Positions 48,300 through 64,000 of a stretch of 64,000 nt of DNA are shown in pieces (position 1 is the first letter of the stretch; each line of letters starts with the position of its first letter). This DNA comes from Elysia chlorotica (Eukaryota > Mollusca > Gastropoda > Plakobranchidae): positions 190,432 to 254,431 of the forward strand of contig RQTK01000531.1 in the NCBI GenBank assembly GCA_003991915.1. The letters are read 5' to 3'. A model generated the notes under the pieces. The model saw nothing but the letters and a program-made list of their open reading frames with translations. It made no database searches and was not told the DNA's origin. A program made the translations under genes and the position numbers.

Positions 48300-49795
48300 A
48301 TTGTACACAGTATGCCTGGACTTTATTAAAACCCTGGTAGCGCTATGATGGTTTTGAAAACATCATCTGTTCAGGTATCTGGGCTAGTGCTGAGACGGTT
48401 TTATTACTGCCACGCGCCTGGATATTACGCTCAGTGTTGTGATGGTTTTAAAACTGTCTTGGATTATGGTAATCACCCTATTCAATGGAAAATATCTCCG
48501 TTGCCACAGGTCTAAGACCTACAGGTGTTCTCTTATAGGTCACATCCAAAAATAACTACCCTGTCATCAAATTCAAGCTTATAAATTTGAAGCGGGTAGG
48601 CCCACAGATAGCGGTGACGTTACAACGCAAGAAGTGAGAGGGCTTTTTGTGGACAGTGGTGTGTGATTGGAACTTGCTTGACGATTGGGCTGGTAGGCTA
48701 GGTTTGTTTGGATCTAAAACGTAGGCCCTAGCTACACCAAACTAGACCAAGCGTGGGTCATCATTCCCAGATGGCAAAGTACATGGTCTTAGTACATTAG
48801 AACTAGTATAAACGCCCAAGCAACACAAATGCCGACCAAAACAATTAGCATGTAATACCAGGATCAAGTTCGATGGTCAGTGGCAGACCGCTCTTTGCAC
48901 ATGTATACACGCGAAGCTAGAATCTGGCCTGACCATCTACCTGGCTGAAAGCGTGCCCAGTGCTTACGCGCATATAGCTAAATTTTCAAACAATTTATTT
49001 CAAAAACAGCTTATTATCATAAATCTCTTTTTTGTGTGACCTTACTTTATTACTTTCTGAGACTAAATATACCACTTGGGTCTATCATTCTAGAGAAATG
49101 TGTATTTAAAGGTTTTGAATCGAGAGCCGGAAAACAATGGAGGGCTCCAAAGACAGACCATCACAGATCAAACTTTGCCTCACTGTTGCTATGCACAGGT
49201 TGTCGACCATGTACCGGAAGCTGTAATCCGTCAATCGACATCCTGTGTATCTCGAGAAAAGAAAAACCACTAAAAATAGATAGCTGCATATTGTCTGTGT
49301 CTGGCTGGGATGGATGTATTAGTTGGTATCTATAGTTGCTTCCTTAGATTGACATTGTGAGAAGGGATTGAAGGGTGGAATGCATTATGCCTGTGTCAAT
49401 GATGCAACAGATGAAGCAGAAGACTTAAATGTTTCTGCAAGACCTAGATTTAGATTCTGAGCCTAAATGATTACATTAAGTGATTAACACACTAAATTAT
49501 TTTCTTAAGAAAATTATGAAGAGATTAATTTTTACCAGGTATTAGTGCACAAACCTTAGTACCCATTCGGAAGTTCTGCTGTATATTCATAGTGTTGATT
49601 TAGATCTAATGGCAGTAAATTTATGGAAGATTCTAGAGGGACCACATTTGTCTCTAGTTACCCTTCTGCAAGAATCCACAAATGCATACATGTGACCCAT
49701 ATAGGCATCAATGTTTGTGAGACAACAATGGCTATAGACTGTACTTTTTTAGGGAAAAAAAAAAGATTACTTGGAACGTAGTTTAAAAATTTCGA
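48300..49795. other. Intergenic DNA
   Basis: No supported gene. The open frame at 49036-49335 has no recognisable domain. Confidence 0.35.
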
Positions 49796-49799
49796 ATAG

Positions 49800-49945
49800 A
49801 AAGTTGTTGAGTTGGTTTAACATCCAACATCAGCACTACATAAGATATATTGTGGACGGGCCCCAAGACTGGCGTCTGACAAGTTTAAGTGCTGCCACAC
49901 ACAAGCCAAGGCGGGGTCGGTCACATTAAACTGACACAGACCCAA
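49800..49945 (-). repeat. SINE copy, reverse orientation
   Basis: GTTTAACATCCAACATCAGC, ATTGTGGACGGGCCCCAAGA, GGCGTCTGACAAGTTTAAG and GGTCGGTCACATTAAACTGA match the 3555 family in reverse. Confidence 0.75.
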
Positions 49946-50400
49946 ATAAAACATATTTATAAATACAAGTAATTTACAAAAAAATATCAAAGCACCTTTG
50001 AACCAAACCTGGAAGTATTTTAACTACTAATAATATTCAATATATTGAGTTTGATGAGAAATACTGACTGAGAAAAATAGATCTACACTGCGCTTTGCTG
50101 TACTTGCACTGCATAAAGTTTTTAAAACTTGAACAATGCAGTAGTGGGAAACATGTAACCCTGTAACTCAACATGACTTAGATTTTACGCTGAGCAATGA
50201 AAGTGCATTACTCATAGGAATATTTTAATTTGTAGATTATTTTTTTCAATGGTCATTGTAATAATGCAATCATGGATGTGACAGAGATATTTTCTTTTAA
50301 GTGGATATTTGGCTTTAGACACCTGTTACAGCATATATAGAGTCTCCTTTAAATCAGATCTGATGTAAATGTCCATTTCTCATCACCACACCCAGCCCCC

Positions 50401-50504
<104 letters not shown>

Positions 50505-51814
50505 ATAATAGATTCATAATTGGCACTTGGTAATGTTTTTAAAATGTATTACTGTTATTATTATTATTATTGTTATTATTATTATTTTTATGATTTTTAT
50601 TATTTTTATTTTTATTTTTACATTTATAATTAATAATTATGATTACTTTGTCGCCACGAGGCATATGAAAAGAAACAGAAAAAGAGAAGTTTGCTTTGAC
50701 TTGTACGAGGTCGGGTTCAATCGTAAGGGACATTACTCGGTTTGGCCTTTATCGATTTTCTACAATCTTTACTCCCTCTAAACAATTCATCATGGCGGCC
50801 TCCTCCCTTCAGACGTTGTTAGGGCAACATTACTAATGTGAGTCACCGAGTTAAACTATTTAATTGGGAAAATAAATGTATCTTGAGTTTCAAGGCATTT
50901 TAATAATATGTTAAGAGAAGATATGATAACTTTTTTTCAAACTAATATATGCAGGTACGGTCTAGATCTAGATTCTAGAGTCTATCCAGAAGATGATTCA
51001 CTGAATAGGGGCATTAGTTTAGTCATGGCATACAACTAGGCCCACCATTAAATGGTTTATAGATCTATACATCTGATATAATGTAGATTTTGTATCTTGA
51101 TAGATCTAGTCTATCCCTACCTAAGTTCAATAGGTCTGCCAAAACCTTAAAATCTAGATGACTAGATTTCTAGATCTACTCTAGATCTAGATCTAGATTC
51201 AGAATCACTTAAAGTTGAATCTAATCATCAGGACTCAAGTTATGTTAATTTTTACTCTAATGTCATCTTTTTAATGTGAGTCTCTTCATATTATTTTGAG
51301 GTTAGTCTTGTGTTTATATTTTCTCAAAGGGGTATTGTACTATGAACCCTCTGTAAAACAATTGGCTAATTAGATGCATTTGAAACAACATGCATGTTAC
51401 TTTCTTAGAATAAAATACCTTTATTTTAATAGCCTACAAATTTATCTTAACCCTAAACGTTGGCCAGTAGTTAAAAAAGTTCTGGAACTAAATGGAAGGG
51501 AAGATTGGCTTGGAAGGGTATTTTATAAGCTCTGTGTTTACAATTTTGTCAGGCTGTTGATTCATGGTTTCTGATGCTGAGATCAGATTATAAATTTTGT
51601 TTGATTGTTTTAATTTGTAATTACCTATACAACAAACATACATATATCTTATTTTAGCGACTTAAAAATGCCTGATTCACCCAGATTGCCTCACAATAAT
51701 ATATCTAGACTGATTAATATTTAAATAATGAATTTACATTTCTTTTAAGAGCAATCACCATACAGCAAGATCTAAATATAGCTGTAGATTGTTAACTGCC
51801 AACAAGTGTATGAT

Positions 51815-52090
51815 TTACTACGTATTTGGGCTTCTGGGCACGCCTGTCCATATTAGTGTTCAAAAAAACAAATTGATTTTGCTGTAAGCTGGCAGTCATT
51901 TATAGGGAGGTGCCCAGTTTGAAACCCATAATATTTGTTGGTCACATTTTGTACACTTCTGGTTAGTTCAGTCAATGATTGATGGTGTCATTGTCTGATT
52001 GTGTGATCAGCTGTGCTGGAATCCTGGTATCTCTACACTGTCTCTGTGTGGACTCAAAATAAAGTTGTCCGTCTTGGGAATAGTCTGATA
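51815..52090 (+). repeat. Decayed retroposon fragments
   Basis: 51815-51875 matches 23933-23997 (ACGTATTTGGGCTTCTGGGC block). 51905-52090 weakly resembles the 3555 SINE body (AAAGTTGTCCGTCTTGGGAA). Confidence 0.45.
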
Positions 52091-53091
52091 TGTAATCTAG
52101 GACATGAGCAAACCCACAATTCAATTGAGTATAAAATCCTCAAATACGCATATAGAGGAATTGCTTTCATCATGCTAGAAGCTTAAATTTCCCACATGTA
52201 TATCAATGCTATACATTAGAGGCTCTTAAGCCAAGTAGCCAAAGGAAAAACAAGAAAGAATCTCTAGAGGGGTGCTGTAGGGAATTAAATTTGTAATAAT
52301 TATTATTTTATGATCTCTGCTTTTGGCAAAGTAAGAACTCTCAGATTTTCCATGTTAAATTGTTATACTACCAAATAAACCTTCTTTTAAAAAAAAAATC
52401 AAAAGCTTCCAAAAAGGAGCTCGACTAAGGGAAATCTAGAGGGATGTACATTTCTGACATGGTGTTGCTGAGGCTGATGAAAATGAATAAAAACATGAAT
52501 TTATTATCTAACTAGTCCATGGTGTACTTGCTTGGCTTCTAAAGTTTTAAATAATTATGTATTAATGAAATTAATTATAAGCTAGACCAGTGACTAGGTT
52601 TGCACTGACTAAGTTTATAATACCTCTCCAAAAATCTGTATTTGCCATCTCAAAAGTTATGAGAAACTAGAATCTAGGCTTGAATGTGAAAAAATGAAGG
52701 AATATAATCTATATACACATGTTATCATTAAAATGCCCAGCATATATTTTAGCACATCATTATGTATAACTACTTACCTTCCTGATTGAAATAAAAACTA
52801 GTATGTTTTGGGCACTTTTCCCATGTTCTGTAAAAAAAATATCAGTCCAATGTTTAACGAGTAAAGACTGCTGGGAAGATGATGATCATGACATTATGGT
52901 ATACCAGCTATGTTCGGATTCTAAGTGAGCATGATAGTTAAAAATCTATGTTATAAATAGTAAGTTGTAGAGTGATAATGGTGACAAATATGTAGAAGCC
53001 TGTGAAATGGTAAAAATAGCAGCAAATAATGGAAAAAAGTATGAATGTAGTGATACTCGGCTATGTAATTTGTCTCACTGAACTGTGTACA

Positions 53092-53218
53092 TCATGTCTT
53101 TGGTAGGCAATCACAATGGAATGGGAAAAATTTGTAGGAAGCTTGATGTAGCAGTTGTATGAAAAATGAAATAAAAAGGAAATTTTACTGAAATTGTGAT
53201 TGCCTACCAAAGACATGA
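53092..53218. repeat. Perfect 26-bp inverted repeat
   Basis: Arms 53092-53117 and 53193-53218 are exact complements. The spacer is 75 nt. Confidence 0.95.
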
Positions 53219-53542
53219 CCCAGGCAGAGCCCCCCTCCACAGACACACCATGTTGATGTGCACCAAATTCAACTTTAGATCTAGCACCAATTTTGTTCTA
53301 ATTTTATTCTTATATGGCTATAATAGAAATCCATGAGTTAAAATCAATTGGAAAAAAAAAAAGCTTTTATAGAAAACTTGGTGGATGAACATGATCCTTC
53401 AAAATTGTCGGCTATTCTGAGGGTTTTAAAGGAAACAAGGCACTCAAGCGCACACCTTTAGAAAACACTCTGACCTGGATGAGGGGAAAAACAGTCCAAC
53501 ATTGAAAAGTGTGTCTGTGGAGGGGGGCTCTGCCTGGGTCAT
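53215..53542. repeat. Perfect 34-bp inverted repeat
   Basis: Arms 53215-53248 and 53509-53542 are exact complements around a 260-nt spacer. The left arm overlaps the right arm of the preceding inverted repeat by 4 nt. Confidence 0.95.
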
Positions 53543-53772
53543 TCATAGACCAAAGCGTACATTAATCACCTGGGCCTGTCATGGTTGTAATATGATGGTT
53601 TTCACAAAATAGCTATACAGGAGGTGTTATAAACTTTTATAGGGTATTTTACTTTTAGCGTGAAATTCATGTTATTGAATTTTAAAGTATTGTTTGTGCC
53701 CTGGGTGCGCTGAAATAGTAAGCAAATGCAATTCCTTAAAAAATTTTAATTTAAATAAATTATATTTTTCAG

Positions 53773-53849
53773 AAAATAATGGAGTACAATGGGTTGATCC
53801 TAAACTCTGATCCTAGCGTGAGTTGAAGATCCAAGGATTTGCTGCAACC
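53773..53849 (+). promoter_or_regulatory. TTBK 5' UTR exon part with uORF
   Basis: Acceptor ATTTTTCAG at 53772 begins the exon. A 15-codon upstream ORF (53779-53826, ATG with A at -3 and G at +4) ends before the main start. Its strong start context suggests it could lower TTBK translation. An in-frame TAG at 53814-53816 precedes the main ATG. Confidence 0.5.

Positions 53850-64000
<10,151 letters not shown>

Overview
The window is animal nuclear DNA: AT-rich, with short exons, GT-AG introns, many trinucleotide microsatellites, and remnants of LINE, SINE, hAT and piggyBac elements. Protein similarity and the repeat types suggest a mollusc, most likely a gastropod. This is inference, because no species-specific marker was recognised.

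Three host genes can be modelled from splice sites and protein similarity. (1) On the minus strand, positions 676-16874, lies a small SAM-domain gene. Two shared exons encode most of the SAM domain. Three separate 3' terminal exons (10620-10787, 9706-9996, 676-918) can each be joined in the same phase. Each supplies the last SAM helix, a different C-terminal tail and a stop codon. (2) On the minus strand, positions 22493-41807, lies a 15-exon COQ8A/ADCK3-type gene, an atypical mitochondrial kinase/ATPase of coenzyme Q biosynthesis, about 725 aa. (3) On the plus strand, from 53773 to beyond the window end, lies a tau-tubulin kinase (TTBK/Asator) gene. Its complete kinase core and the start of its long tail are present.

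The COQ8 locus carries an unusual structure. A segment of about 4.27 kb (25237-29503) interrupts one copy of the exon for the catalytic-loop motif, and an 11-bp direct repeat flanks it. The segment contains a near-identical copy of the surrounding locus (25672-28260) plus a piggyBac remnant. The only intact catalytic-loop exon is in this inner copy, and the only intact DFG exon is in the outer copy. The inner DFG exon has a 1-nt deletion and a changed donor. This could be a real self-duplication or a join of two haplotypes in the assembly.

Layout: 0.7-16.9 kb SAM gene with long introns rich in LINE/SINE pieces and microsatellites; 17.3-20 kb dead RTE-type LINE and dead hAT/ZMYM1-like transposase; 20.6-20.9 kb GAT-rich minisatellite; 22.5-41.8 kb COQ8 gene with a nested duplication and a dead LINE in its first coding intron; 42-53 kb repeat-rich intergenic DNA with long ATA and CT tracts, a 66-bp tandem hairpin array (45155-45325), a GC-rich degenerate retroelement-like block (46.2-47.7 kb) and two overlapping perfect inverted repeats (53092-53542); 53.8-64 kb TTBK. 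The three host genes show no obvious shared pathway.
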